From: Sulfurovum sp. | GTDB taxonomy: Bacteria > Campylobacterota > Campylobacteria > Campylobacterales > Sulfurovaceae | Assembly (NCBI GenBank): GCA_004377245.1 | Contig: SOIK01000094.1 | Location: forward strand, 1 to 27,741 | DNA length: 27,741 bases | Reading direction: 5' to 3' | Shown here: in pieces, positions 1 to 6,774 of the stretch | Layout: each line of letters opens with the position of its first letter | Numbering within the stretch: position 1 is the first letter of the stretch | The notes under the pieces: generated by a model | Seen by the model: only the letters and a program-made list of their open reading frames with translations | Database searches by the model: none | What the model was told of the DNA's origin: nothing | Translations under genes and position numbers: made by a program

Positions 1-395
1 AGATCAAAAGCCACTTCATTTGCACCGATGAGTCCTACCTCTTCATCTGAAGTAACTAAAAACTCTAACGCTTGCCCCTCATCCATCAGTCTCATCATTA
101 TAGCGATCGCCATACCATTGTCTGCACCCAATGAGGAGTCTTTGGCTTTCATCCAGCCCTCTTCTTCATAGGTTTCTATAGTGGGTGCTTTCCCCATGCA
201 GACCATATCATAATGGGCTTGCAGGCAAAGTGTTGGTGACCCTTTAGATATAAAGATATTTTTCACTTCATCCACCTCTACACTATAGTCTCTCTCCTTG
301 GCAAAAGAGACTAAAAAGTCTAAAAGTTTATCGGCTTCTTTACTGCAGTGTGGGATTTGTGTAAGGGTTTTAAAGTATTCTATAATTTGTGACAT
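1..395 (-). CDS. M20-family dipeptidase (PepD-like), 3' end cut by the window
   Basis: The first 131 residues of a cytosolic metallopeptidase are visible; the rest lies beyond position 1. The start is ATG at 395-393, giving MSQIIEYFKTLTQIPHCSKE. The metal-site signatures of the M20C (aminoacyl-histidine or non-specific dipeptidase) family are recognisable: LQAHYDMVCMG (His and Asp metal ligands), LGADNGMAIAI (second Asp) and TSDEEVGLIGA (catalytic and metal-binding Glu pair). The family hydrolyses short peptides with two zinc or cobalt ions. The family assignment is firm; the exact peptide specificity cannot be read from the fragment. It is divergent from the next gene, and the 67-bp gap holds both start regions. 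Confidence 0.85.
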   Translation of the reverse strand, partial: MSQIIEYFKTLTQIPHCSKEADKLLDFLVSFAKERDYSVEVDEVKNIFISKGSPTLCLQAHYDMVCMGKAPTIETYEEEGWMKAKDSSLGADNGMAIAIMMRLMDEGQALEFLVTSDEEVGLIGANEVAFD

Positions 396-429
396 ACAAA
401 GCTCTTTTTCTACAATTATATTACATTTT

Positions 430-438
430 TGATACAAT
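430..438 (+). promoter_or_regulatory. Putative extended -10 promoter of the small membrane protein gene
   Basis: TGA followed by TACAAT (433-438) matches the extended -10 pattern TGnTAtaAT typical of Campylobacterota housekeeping promoters. Transcription would start near 445, about 18 bases before the ATG at 463. No clear -35 is seen, as is usual in this group. AT-rich DNA produces such matches by chance, so support is moderate. Confidence 0.4.
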
Positions 439-462
439 TGCATAAAAAACAGGACTAAATTA

Positions 463-678
463 ATGTGCCTCATCGTCACCATCATAATGCTTGTATTCTC
501 CATCCAAAATCTTATACAGCACCAATGGCTCATAGGTATCTTGCAACTCATTATAGCCCTTGCCTTTTTACTATTGCTTATACGTAACATTCAAAAAGCA
601 CGATGTGACCGAAATGGAGGTTGTAACAATGGATGCATGGTTACCAACTGGATAGGAAATTTGTTCAAGAAGAGTTAA
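463..678 (+). CDS. Small two-helix membrane protein, function unknown
   Basis: A 71-residue protein with two hydrophobic segments (about residues 2-17 and 21-40), then a basic, cysteine-containing tail (KARCDRNGGCNNGCMVTNW). The start ATG has AGGA eight bases upstream. The tail carries three Cys in a Gly/Asn-rich stretch (C-x5-C-x3-C), which could bind a metal or form disulfides; this is inference. I do not recognise a named family. It is a single-gene unit between a divergent peptidase gene and a hairpin cluster. The clear ribosome binding site and promoter-like element favour a real gene. Confidence 0.65.
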   Translation: MCLIVTIIMLVFSIQNLIQHQWLIGILQLIIALAFLLLLIRNIQKARCDRNGGCNNGCMVTNWIGNLFKKS

Positions 679-691
679 ATAGCTCTTCCTG

Positions 692-753
692 AGGCTATAA
701 GCCTAAGCTTTTACGAGAAATCATTTAGTGATTTCCTGCATAAGACTTTAGTC
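692..753. repeat. Cluster of three short hairpins downstream of the small membrane protein gene
   Basis: Three inverted repeats lie in 62 bases: AGGCT-ATA-AGCCT (692-704), GAAATCA-TTTAG-TGATTTC (717-735) and GACT-TT-AGTC (744-753). The flanks of the middle hairpin are also imperfectly complementary, so a longer stem is possible. It may end transcription of the upstream gene or be a dispersed intergenic repeat; one copy cannot settle this. Confidence 0.5.
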
Positions 754-827
754 AAAAGTGAGAGGAATTGTATCTGGACTTTGTTCGGATACAAGGAGAA
801 TATATTATAAAAAAAGAAGGAAGAATA

Positions 828-1010
828 GTGGAACATTTTTTTACTTGCCCTTACTGCTGGGAACGCATCTCTATAATACTTGACAGTTCAGAAGAGTCAA
901 GCGATTACATTGAAGACTGCGAAGTATGTTGTCGTCCTATTGAACTGATATTTAGATTTTCCGGAGAAGATTTGGTGAGTTTTGAAGCCAGAAGAATGGA
1001 GGGGATTTAA
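828..1010 (+). CDS. CPXCG-motif cysteine-rich protein
   Basis: A 60-residue protein starting at GTG 828 (VEHFFTCPYCWERISIILD). It belongs to the small CPXCG-type Cys-rich family: FTCPYCWE gives one CxxC pair and EDCEVCCRPIEL the second, as expected for a zinc ribbon. The start was moved from an upstream TTG (768) because AAGGAAG sits just before the GTG, because the family is usually about 60 residues, and because the skipped segment contains an inverted repeat (TTGTATC at 768-774, GATACAA at 788-794) that looks like a leader. Its role is not known in detail for the family. It is convergent with the DUF1653 gene. Confidence 0.75.
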   Translation: MEHFFTCPYCWERISIILDSSEESSDYIEDCEVCCRPIELIFRFSGEDLVSFEARRMEGI

Positions 1011-1025
1011 TCTTACCTTGTATCT

Positions 1026-1108
1026 CGTCATCCTCGTGCTTGACCCGGGGATCTATAATTTAATTTACTCAACGGCTGTGGATCCCCGTGTCAAGCACGA
1101 GGATGACG
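1026..1108. repeat. Near-perfect 28-bp inverted repeat between convergent genes
   Basis: Arms at 1026-1053 and 1081-1108 are complementary at 27 of 28 positions, around a 27-base AT-rich spacer. Each arm begins CGTCATCCTCGTGCTTGA on the outer side. The core resembles intergenic palindromes I know from other bacteria with a GTCATCC...GTGCTTGAC...GGGATC pattern. A partial relative occurs in this window at 27387-27402. Lying between two convergent genes, it probably also works as a bidirectional terminator or mRNA end stabiliser. Confidence 0.85.
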
Positions 1109-1112
1109 TATA

Positions 1113-1331
1113 TTATTTATCTTTCCCTATAAAACTAAACCGTTCTACTTTTTTGCCCTCAACCTCTACCTTCTCAGTAAACATCTCATAGGGACGTACC
1201 CACATCCCCTCGCCGCCATACAAAGCCTTATAGACAACCATCCACTCTTCTGTTTCAGAGTGCTGGGCAGTAGTTAGTACTTCATAAAGATTTCCTTTAT
1301 AGTGTCTATATATACCTTTTTCTAATATCAT
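1113..1331 (-). CDS. DUF1653 domain protein
   Basis: A 72-residue protein matching the short DUF1653 family: GIYRHYKGNLYEVLTTAQHS, then EEWMVVYKALYGGEGMWVRP and EMFTEKV. It is a single small beta-rich domain of full family length. Its ATG overlaps the TAA of the upstream cytochrome c gene by one base (TAATG), so the two are translationally coupled. The biochemical function of the family is not established. The linkage to a cytochrome gene may be incidental. Confidence 0.9.
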   Translation of the reverse strand: MILEKGIYRHYKGNLYEVLTTAQHSETEEWMVVYKALYGGEGMWVRPYEMFTEKVEVEGKKVERFSFIGKDK

Positions 1332-1753
1332 TAAAACTTTTTACCTACATAAAAGTCATAGACCCAAGCAGCTACAGCATTGAGCTCTTCTTCACTCAAT
1401 TTTCCTTTCAGTGAAGGCATCAGATCAAATCTCTCCAGCGCCATTGCCTGACACATACTCTTATCAAGATGCGGGTAGACCACATAATCTTTAATAAATG
1501 CAATCACCACTGCTCTATGTATCTCATCATCGATATCTTCAACGATCTTTATATTCTTTTTAAGTTGTCCTGAAACCTCTACCATAGGCGGTGCTTTAAG
1601 TGTTTTAAAGACCTTTTTAGTCTCTTCAGCTGTGATCATCTTGATATGACAAGAGGCGCAGGCTTTATCAAATACCTTTTCACCATCAACTTTTTGTTCT
1701 ACACCCATGAGAGATATGGCAGCCACACAAAGTAATATTAATATTTTTTTCAT
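1331..1753 (-). CDS. Mono-haem cytochrome c, periplasmic
   Basis: A 140-residue protein with a Sec-type signal peptide (MKKILILLCVAAISLMG) and one haem-binding motif, CASCH (about residues 32-36). A likely axial Met lies in RFDLMPSLKGKLSEEELNAV near the C-terminus, typical of class I cytochromes c, and the domain ends with the usual helix AAWVYDFYVGKK. It should shuttle electrons in the periplasm. It is divergent from a b-type cytochrome gene and followed by an overlapping DUF1653 gene. Its partner is not shown by sequence; a terminal oxidase or the neighbouring cytochrome b are candidates. Confidence 0.88.
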   Translation of the reverse strand: MKKILILLCVAAISLMGVEQKVDGEKVFDKACASCHIKMITAEETKKVFKTLKAPPMVEVSGQLKKNIKIVEDIDDEIHRAVVIAFIKDYVVYPHLDKSMCQAMALERFDLMPSLKGKLSEEELNAVAAWVYDFYVGKKF

Positions 1754-1782
1754 CTATTTTCCTTTTTATATCGATATCTATT

Positions 1783-1791
1783 ATTCTATCA
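1783..1791 (-). promoter_or_regulatory. Putative extended -10 promoter of the cytochrome c gene
   Basis: On the minus strand TGA precedes TAGAAT (1788-1783), an extended -10 element. Transcription would start near 1776, about 23 bases before the cytochrome c ATG. The same nonamer occurs ahead of the His-rich protein and hypB at 15366-15374. Confidence 0.4.
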
Positions 1792-1862
1792 TCTATTTAT
1801 AAATACTGAATAATTTATGATAAACTAACTTTATACAATTCTCCACATAAAGGAACTAAGCA

Positions 1863-2444
1863 ATGAAAAAATGGCGTTTAGATTTTAGAGTTTGGCACTG
1901 GGTACATGCAGCTGTGGTTTTAGGACTGCTTGGCACAGTATTTTTACGAAAAACATTTTTAAGTTGGAGAACAAACAGTGAACTTCTTACACAAAAACTC
2001 TCAGAGATTAACCTGGAAGTAACAGCTGAACAGGCAAAAGTCCTTGCTAAAGCCATCCGTGCACCTATGTGGGAGTGGCATATCATCTTGGGGTATGCTT
2101 TGGTTGCTTTATTGGTCTGGAGGATCATACTCTTCTTTACCCAAAGTGGAAAACAAAACTACCAAAACCTCAAAGAGGAGACCCTTCATAAAAAAATGGT
2201 GAAACTGGGGTACATTGGCATCTATGCTATCCTCTTTTTTATGGTTATAAGTGGATTGGTGATCCATTTTTATGAAGCACTTGGTCTTACTAAAGATGCT
2301 GCACATGACATCAAAGAGATACATGAACTTGTTTTCAATGTTATTCTTATTTTTGTACCTCTGCATATCATCGGTATTTTTGTCGCAGAAAACCAAGATG
2401 AAAAAGGGATTATCTCAGATATGGTTAATGGTGGAGAAAAATAG
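1863..2444 (+). CDS. Cytochrome b561-type membrane cytochrome b
   Basis: A 193-residue integral membrane protein with four predicted helices, of the cytochrome b561/hydrogenase cytochrome b superfamily. Candidate haem ligands are His in WHWVHAAVV (helix 1), WEWHIILGYAL (helix 2) and, in the last helix region, IHELVFNVILIFVPLHIIG. The insert between helices 1 and 2 (about residues 30-65) is hydrophilic. AAAGGAA lies just upstream of the ATG. Such proteins pass electrons between periplasmic carriers and quinone. It is divergent from a cytochrome c gene and precedes the hydrogenase fusion operon, but a separate promoter-like site and spacing argue it is its own unit. The partner is unknown. Confidence 0.82.
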   Translation: MKKWRLDFRVWHWVHAAVVLGLLGTVFLRKTFLSWRTNSELLTQKLSEINLEVTAEQAKVLAKAIRAPMWEWHIILGYALVALLVWRIILFFTQSGKQNYQNLKEETLHKKMVKLGYIGIYAILFFMVISGLVIHFYEALGLTKDAAHDIKEIHELVFNVILIFVPLHIIGIFVAENQDEKGIISDMVNGGEK

Positions 2445-2448
2445 GTTG

Positions 2449-2457
2449 TGCTACAAT
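2449..2457 (+). promoter_or_regulatory. Putative extended -10 promoter of the first hydrogenase operon
   Basis: TGC followed by TACAAT (2452-2457). Transcription would begin near 2464, giving a short leader before the 40-residue ORF at 2481. The identical nonamer lies on the minus strand ahead of metH. Moderate support; no -35 recognised. Confidence 0.4.
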
Positions 2458-2480
2458 AAACTTGGTCAAAGGAGTGTTTC

Positions 2481-2603
2481 ATGAAAAAGGGTCGAAAAAT
2501 TACATTATTTTCATCTGCTATGCTAATTTGTAATCAATCTCTTTTTGAATTATATCATCCCAATGATCAGCGTTATCGTCATTTTGGAATGAATTGGAGT
2601 TAA
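2481..2603 (+). CDS. 40-residue small protein ahead of the hydrogenase fusion gene
   Basis: ATG at 2481 has AGGAG eight bases upstream and reads MKKGRKITLFSSAMLICNQS, then LFELYHPNDQRYRHFGMNWS, to TAA at 2601-2603. One base separates it from the ATG of the fusion gene, whose ribosome binding site (GGAG) lies inside the last codons here, so the two are probably translationally coupled. The first part is basic then mildly hydrophobic with one Cys; the second is polar and aromatic with two His. I do not recognise it. It could be a real small accessory protein or a leader peptide controlling the downstream gene. Confidence 0.6.
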   Translation: MKKGRKITLFSSAMLICNQSLFELYHPNDQRYRHFGMNWS

Positions 2604-2604
2604 A

Positions 2605-5037
2605 ATGCGAATTCTTATTGTTGGTGGCGGTATTGCATCGGTTTATACTGCTAATAAAATAAAAGAGTTAAGACCTCAGAGTGAGGTTGTAATTGTTTCT
2701 GATGAATCTTACATGCCCTATGATAGGATACATTTATGTCGATTGGTTGATAAAAGTACACCATTAAGTGATATTACATTAGAACTGAATCCTGAAGTGA
2801 TCGTTGAACTCAATTGCAAGATCAATGCCATTGATAAAGAATCGAAACGGGTGATCAGTGAACATGCTATATTTAAATATGATAAACTTATTATTGCTAC
2901 AGGGTCAAAACCTAAAACCCTTTTTAATATAAAACATCTAAAAAATGTTTCTACGTTCAGAAGTGCGGACGATAGCTACAAAATTGCCGATGAAATTAAA
3001 GATAAAAATGTTGTAATTGTAGGTGTTGGTCCCATTGGCCTAGAGCTTCTTGATACCCTAATCGGCATGAAAGAACCAAAATCAATTACCCTGATAAGCC
3101 AAAATGATCGTTTGTATGACGACTACACTATAGATCACAATATTGTGGCATTAATGAAGCAGGCTTTTAGTGAAGATAGCCGAGTTCAAATATTGTTTGA
3201 CGATGCTATTATTGATAAAGAAATCCTAGATAATCAAGTGCTTAAAGTTATTACAAAACATAGTACGATTGAAGATCCTTTTATAGTTTTTGGTGTAGGG
3301 ATCATGCCCAATATCGATTTTTCCAAAGAAACCCTTGAAACTGATAAAGGGGTGTTGGTTAATGACTTTATGCGATCTTCAGACCCTAATATTTATGCAG
3401 TGGGTGAAGCGGCGCAGCTAATCAGTAGTGGCTTTGTTGCTGGGCATGTAAAGTCTTGTATAAATCAGGCAGATGTTGCCATTGCTACTATTTTCGAACA
3501 ACCAACTGAACCTTTTAAAAGAGATATCTCTATTGATGCCTTAAAAGTGAGCTCCTTTATGTTAAATGATGTCAGTTCGCCCTTTTATAATCCAAAAGAT
3601 AAAGCCAACGAAACCATATTGATAAGCTCTGAAGAGGAAAATCGAATTGATCAATATATTATCAACCAAGATAGATTGGTGAGATTTATTGGTATTAATA
3701 CCAATATTGATCTTTTACATTTATCTCAAATGATGCAAAAACAAGAAGTTGTAGACCCCTCTTATTTTTATCAAAATCGTCTTGTGGGTGAACGGGGTCC
3801 TTTGGTATGTTGTTGTGAAGGGAGTTATGAACTTGATTTAATCGATATGATTAAAGAGAATGCAGTGACCTCATTTTCTGAGTTAAAGCCTTTTACTAAA
3901 GCTGGACGGGTATGTGGTCGTTGTAAAATGATGATCTCTGATCTAATTTCGCAAACACCTATAGACCCTATGGAAGCCAAACGCTTAAAAGAGGAGCGTC
4001 AGAAAAAAGCAAAAGAGGCAGAGTATGCCAAAATTCAAGCTCGCATCCAAAAATATAACACCCTGCATCCACACAACGAGATAAGCACAGGTAATCTTGA
4101 GAGTGCATTAGAAATTTTTGATAAAAACAGAGAGTTTAATAAATGGGTCTCCATGTTAACCGCTGATCTAAAGTTACATCCAGACTATGAACCCTTAGTC
4201 AAGGAGGGGGTGGAACATCTTAATAAAGTCCCTATTATTTGGTTAGAATTAGCCGATTGTTCCGGTAATTCTGAAGGCTTTATTAAAAATGTCAATCCCA
4301 GTGTAGAAGATTTGATCTTAGATTATATCTCTTTGGATTATCACGAACTCCTAATGGCAGCTTCTGGAGATAATTCTGAAAATGCACTGAATAGTGTCAT
4401 AGAGAATGATCAGTATATTCTAATGGTAGAGGGTGCGATACCTTTAGGATTGGAGGGTAAATTCTTACGCATTGGATCCAAAGGGGAGACGGGCGTAGAT
4501 CTACTCAAACGGGTAGCCAAAGGTGCAATGGCTGTATTTGCTATTGGCAGTTGTGCCTTGGATGGTGGTGTGGTGGCAGCAGCGCCTAATCCTACAGGTG
4601 CTGTAGGTGTGAGCGAAGCTTTAGGGCGGGATGATATTATTAATCTTCCCGGGTGTCCGGTGAATCCTATTAATATTGTAGGCTCCTTACTCCACTTTTT
4701 AATGTTTGATGAACTGCCAAAACTTGATGCCAAAAATCGTCCAGAGTGGGCGTATAGTTACCGCATACATGATAATTGTGAGCGTCGTGGTCATTATGAT
4801 ATGGATGAGTTTGTTGAAGAATGGGGTGATGAGGGTGCCAAGAAAGGATGGTGTTTATTTCATATGGGCTGTAAAGGACCTTACGCAGATCTTAATTGCC
4901 CATTGGTTAAGTTTAACGAAGGGACAAGTTGGCCGGTTCAGGCAGGACATGGATGTATCGCCTGTGGTGAGGGTAAAATTGCTTTTGATAAATATGCTAA
5001 TCATCGTCGTATAGAGGAAGAAGAAAATGAATCGTAA
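2605..5037 (+). CDS. Fusion of NAD(P)H/FAD reductase, BFD-like [2Fe-2S] domain and NiFe hydrogenase small subunit
   Basis: An 810-residue, three-part protein. Residues 1 to about 390 are a NirB/rubredoxin-reductase-like flavoprotein: FAD-binding GGGIAS near residue 7, NAD(P)-binding VGVGPIGLE near 140, and second FAD motif DPNIYAVGEAAQ. Residues 402-440 form a BFD-like [2Fe-2S] site (CxC at 402-404, then C437-x2-C440). A charged linker (about 450-540) leads to a hydrogenase small subunit from about 543: LELADCSGNSEG, IGSCA (C650), LPGCP (C684), IHDNC, GWCLFHMGC and HGCIACGEG. There is no Tat signal and no C-terminal anchor, so it should be cytoplasmic. The proximal-cluster motif CxxC is C552-S-G-N555: one ligand is missing. 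It overlaps the large-subunit gene by 11 bases. H2-linked NAD(P) reduction, or the reverse, is inferred from the domains only. Confidence 0.9.
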   Translation: MRILIVGGGIASVYTANKIKELRPQSEVVIVSDESYMPYDRIHLCRLVDKSTPLSDITLELNPEVIVELNCKINAIDKESKRVISEHAIFKYDKLIIATGSKPKTLFNIKHLKNVSTFRSADDSYKIADEIKDKNVVIVGVGPIGLELLDTLIGMKEPKSITLISQNDRLYDDYTIDHNIVALMKQAFSEDSRVQILFDDAIIDKEILDNQVLKVITKHSTIEDPFIVFGVGIMPNIDFSKETLETDKGVLVNDFMRSSDPNIYAVGEAAQLISSGFVAGHVKSCINQADVAIATIFEQPTEPFKRDISIDALKVSSFMLNDVSSPFYNPKDKANETILISSEEENRIDQYIINQDRLVRFIGINTNIDLLHLSQMMQKQEVVDPSYFYQNRLVGERGPLVCCCEGSYELDLIDMIKENAVTSFSELKPFTKAGRVCGRCKMMISDLISQTPIDPMEAKRLKEERQKKAKEAEYAKIQARIQKYNTLHPHNEISTGNLESALEIFDKNREFNKWVSMLTADLKLHPDYEPLVKEGVEHLNKVPIIWLELADCSGNSEGFIKNVNPSVEDLILDYISLDYHELLMAASGDNSENALNSVIENDQYILMVEGAIPLGLEGKFLRIGSKGETGVDLLKRVAKGAMAVFAIGSCALDGGVVAAAPNPTGAVGVSEALGRDDIINLPGCPVNPINIVGSLLHFLMFDELPKLDAKNRPEWAYSYRIHDNCERRGHYDMDEFVEEWGDEGAKKGWCLFHMGCKGPYADLNCPLVKFNEGTSWPVQAGHGCIACGEGKIAFDKYANHRRIEEEENES

Positions 5038-6715
5038 AAAAATAATAATTGACCCCATTACAAGAATCGAAGGGCACCTAAGAATTGAAGTGGAGGTTGA
5101 TGAAGATAATGTGGTAAAAGAAGCATGGGCTTCGGGGCAACTGTTTCGTGGTATTGAAACCATTTTAAAAGGGCGTGATCCTAGAGATGCAGGATTGATC
5201 GCCCAACGAATTTGCGGAGTGTGCACCAATGTGCATTACCGCGCATCCATTAGCGCAGTTGAAAATGCCTATAAGATCACACCTGTAGATAATGCAGAAA
5301 TTATTCGTAACTTAACCACCCTTAGCCTGTTTGTACAAGATCATGTGGTGCATTATTACCACTTGCATTCTTTAGATTTTGTAGATGTTACCGGAGCGAT
5401 CGAGGCTGATATCTCTAAAGCAGTAGAGGTCGCTAAAACATTTTCTGATAGCCCATTTAAATGTTCAGCGAGTCATTTAAAGGGGATACAAGAGAAACTT
5501 AAAAAGTTTATATCTGCTGGGAGACTGGGATTATTTGCCAATGGCTATTGGGGACATGAAGCATATAAACTCTCACCTGAAGAGAACTTAATTCATATGA
5601 ACCACTATTTTGAAGCGCTGGAAATTCAGCGAGAACTGAGTAAAGCCATAGCGATATTTGCAGGTAAAACACCACACCCTCAAAACTTGATAGTGGGTGG
5701 GGTAACCAGTGTGGCAGATATGCTTAATCCTGACAGACTCAACCAATTTATGTTTATTATGAAAGAGACAAGAGGGTTTATAAAAAGAGCCTACCTTCCT
5801 GATATTCATATGGTAACTAAAGCTTATTTGGATGATATGAAACAAGGAACAGGAAGAGGACTTGGAAACTTTTTTGCAAGTGGGGGTTACCAGTTTGGAA
5901 AACAGCAGATGTTATTTGAATCAGGTGTTATTTTTGATCATCAGTTTAATGAGTTAGAGCCTTTTAATTTAGATCATATAACAGAACATGTCAATCGTTC
6001 GTGGTATGAGGGAGATGAAGTTAACCCATATAAGAGTAAAACAGAACCTTTTTATACTGATTTAAATGATGATGGAAGCCTCAAAACAGAAGGCAAATAC
6101 TCTTGGGTGAAGTCACCGCGTTACAAGGGCAAAGCAATGGAGGTTGGTCCACTTGCTCGGATGATGGTGGGGTATCTTAAAGATTCACCTATTATTAAAC
6201 CGGTAATGCAACAGTGGATGGATCAGTATAAGCTAGAACTTATTGATTTTTCAACTACCATGGGTCGAACCGTTACAAGAGCCATAGAAGCTGAGATCTG
6301 TAATGAATATATTTTTGATTTCATAAGTGATCTGATCGAAAATATCAAATATTACAATGAAGAAACATGGACAAAATATCAATTTGAAGACTTACCGAAA
6401 ACTTCAAGAGGAAGTGGTATTTATGAAGTACCAAGAGGTGTTTTATCTCATTTTGTAGATATTAAAGAGGCAAAAATTGCCAATTATCAAGTCATAGCCC
6501 CAACCACATGGAACGCTTCACCGCGTGATGATAAACAAAGAGGGCCCTATGAGGAATCGATGATAGGGCTAAAACTTAATGATCCAAACAATCCTTTAGA
6601 GGTATTGCGTGTAGTGCATTCCTTTGATCCATGTTTGGCCTGTGCAGTGCATGTGATGGATATTAAAGGCAAAACAATTGCTGAGTATAAAGTAAATAGC
6701 ATGTGTGCCATATAG
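5027..6715 (+). CDS. NiFe hydrogenase large subunit, partner of the fusion protein
   Basis: A 562-residue catalytic subunit. Both metal-binding ends are intact: RICGVCTNVH (C63, C66) and DPCLACAVH (C536, C539, H542). The 20 residues after H542 (starting VMDIKGK) are the C-terminal extension removed by a hydrogenase endopeptidase after nickel insertion, so the protein is made as a processed precursor; regulatory HupV-type sensors usually lack such a tail. The N-terminus (IDPITRIEGHLRIEVEVDE) is nearly identical to that of HydB encoded at 10318, pointing to a common group 1-like origin. It starts inside the end of the fusion gene. No dedicated protease gene is next to it, so HydD may process both enzymes. 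Confidence 0.95.
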   Translation: MNRKKIIIDPITRIEGHLRIEVEVDEDNVVKEAWASGQLFRGIETILKGRDPRDAGLIAQRICGVCTNVHYRASISAVENAYKITPVDNAEIIRNLTTLSLFVQDHVVHYYHLHSLDFVDVTGAIEADISKAVEVAKTFSDSPFKCSASHLKGIQEKLKKFISAGRLGLFANGYWGHEAYKLSPEENLIHMNHYFEALEIQRELSKAIAIFAGKTPHPQNLIVGGVTSVADMLNPDRLNQFMFIMKETRGFIKRAYLPDIHMVTKAYLDDMKQGTGRGLGNFFASGGYQFGKQQMLFESGVIFDHQFNELEPFNLDHITEHVNRSWYEGDEVNPYKSKTEPFYTDLNDDGSLKTEGKYSWVKSPRYKGKAMEVGPLARMMVGYLKDSPIIKPVMQQWMDQYKLELIDFSTTMGRTVTRAIEAEICNEYIFDFISDLIENIKYYNEETWTKYQFEDLPKTSRGSGIYEVPRGVLSHFVDIKEAKIANYQVIAPTTWNASPRDDKQRGPYEESMIGLKLNDPNNPLEVLRVVHSFDPCLACAVHVMDIKGKTIAEYKVNSMCAI

Positions 6716-6723
6716 ATAAAGAG

Positions 6724-6732
6724 TGGTATGAT
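6724..6732 (+). promoter_or_regulatory. Possible extended -10 promoter of hypF
   Basis: TGG followed by TATGAT (6727-6732) in the 59-base gap before hypF; the start point would be near 6739. It may allow hypF to be made apart from the upstream hydrogenase genes. Weak support. Confidence 0.3.
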
Positions 6733-6774
6733 GAAACTTCAAAAAACAATATATCGTAGAGGCACTCTTCAGTT

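Noticed and set aside
982..1191. A 69-codon plus-strand ORF across the long inverted repeat.
   Set aside because: It translates through both arms of the palindrome and into the antisense of the DUF1653 gene, which has clear family identity.
5027..6715. The first hydrogenase considered as an H2-sensing regulatory enzyme (HupUV-like).
   Set aside because: The large subunit keeps a C-terminal extension for processing and the small subunit is fused to a reductase; no sensor kinase or regulator gene is adjacent.
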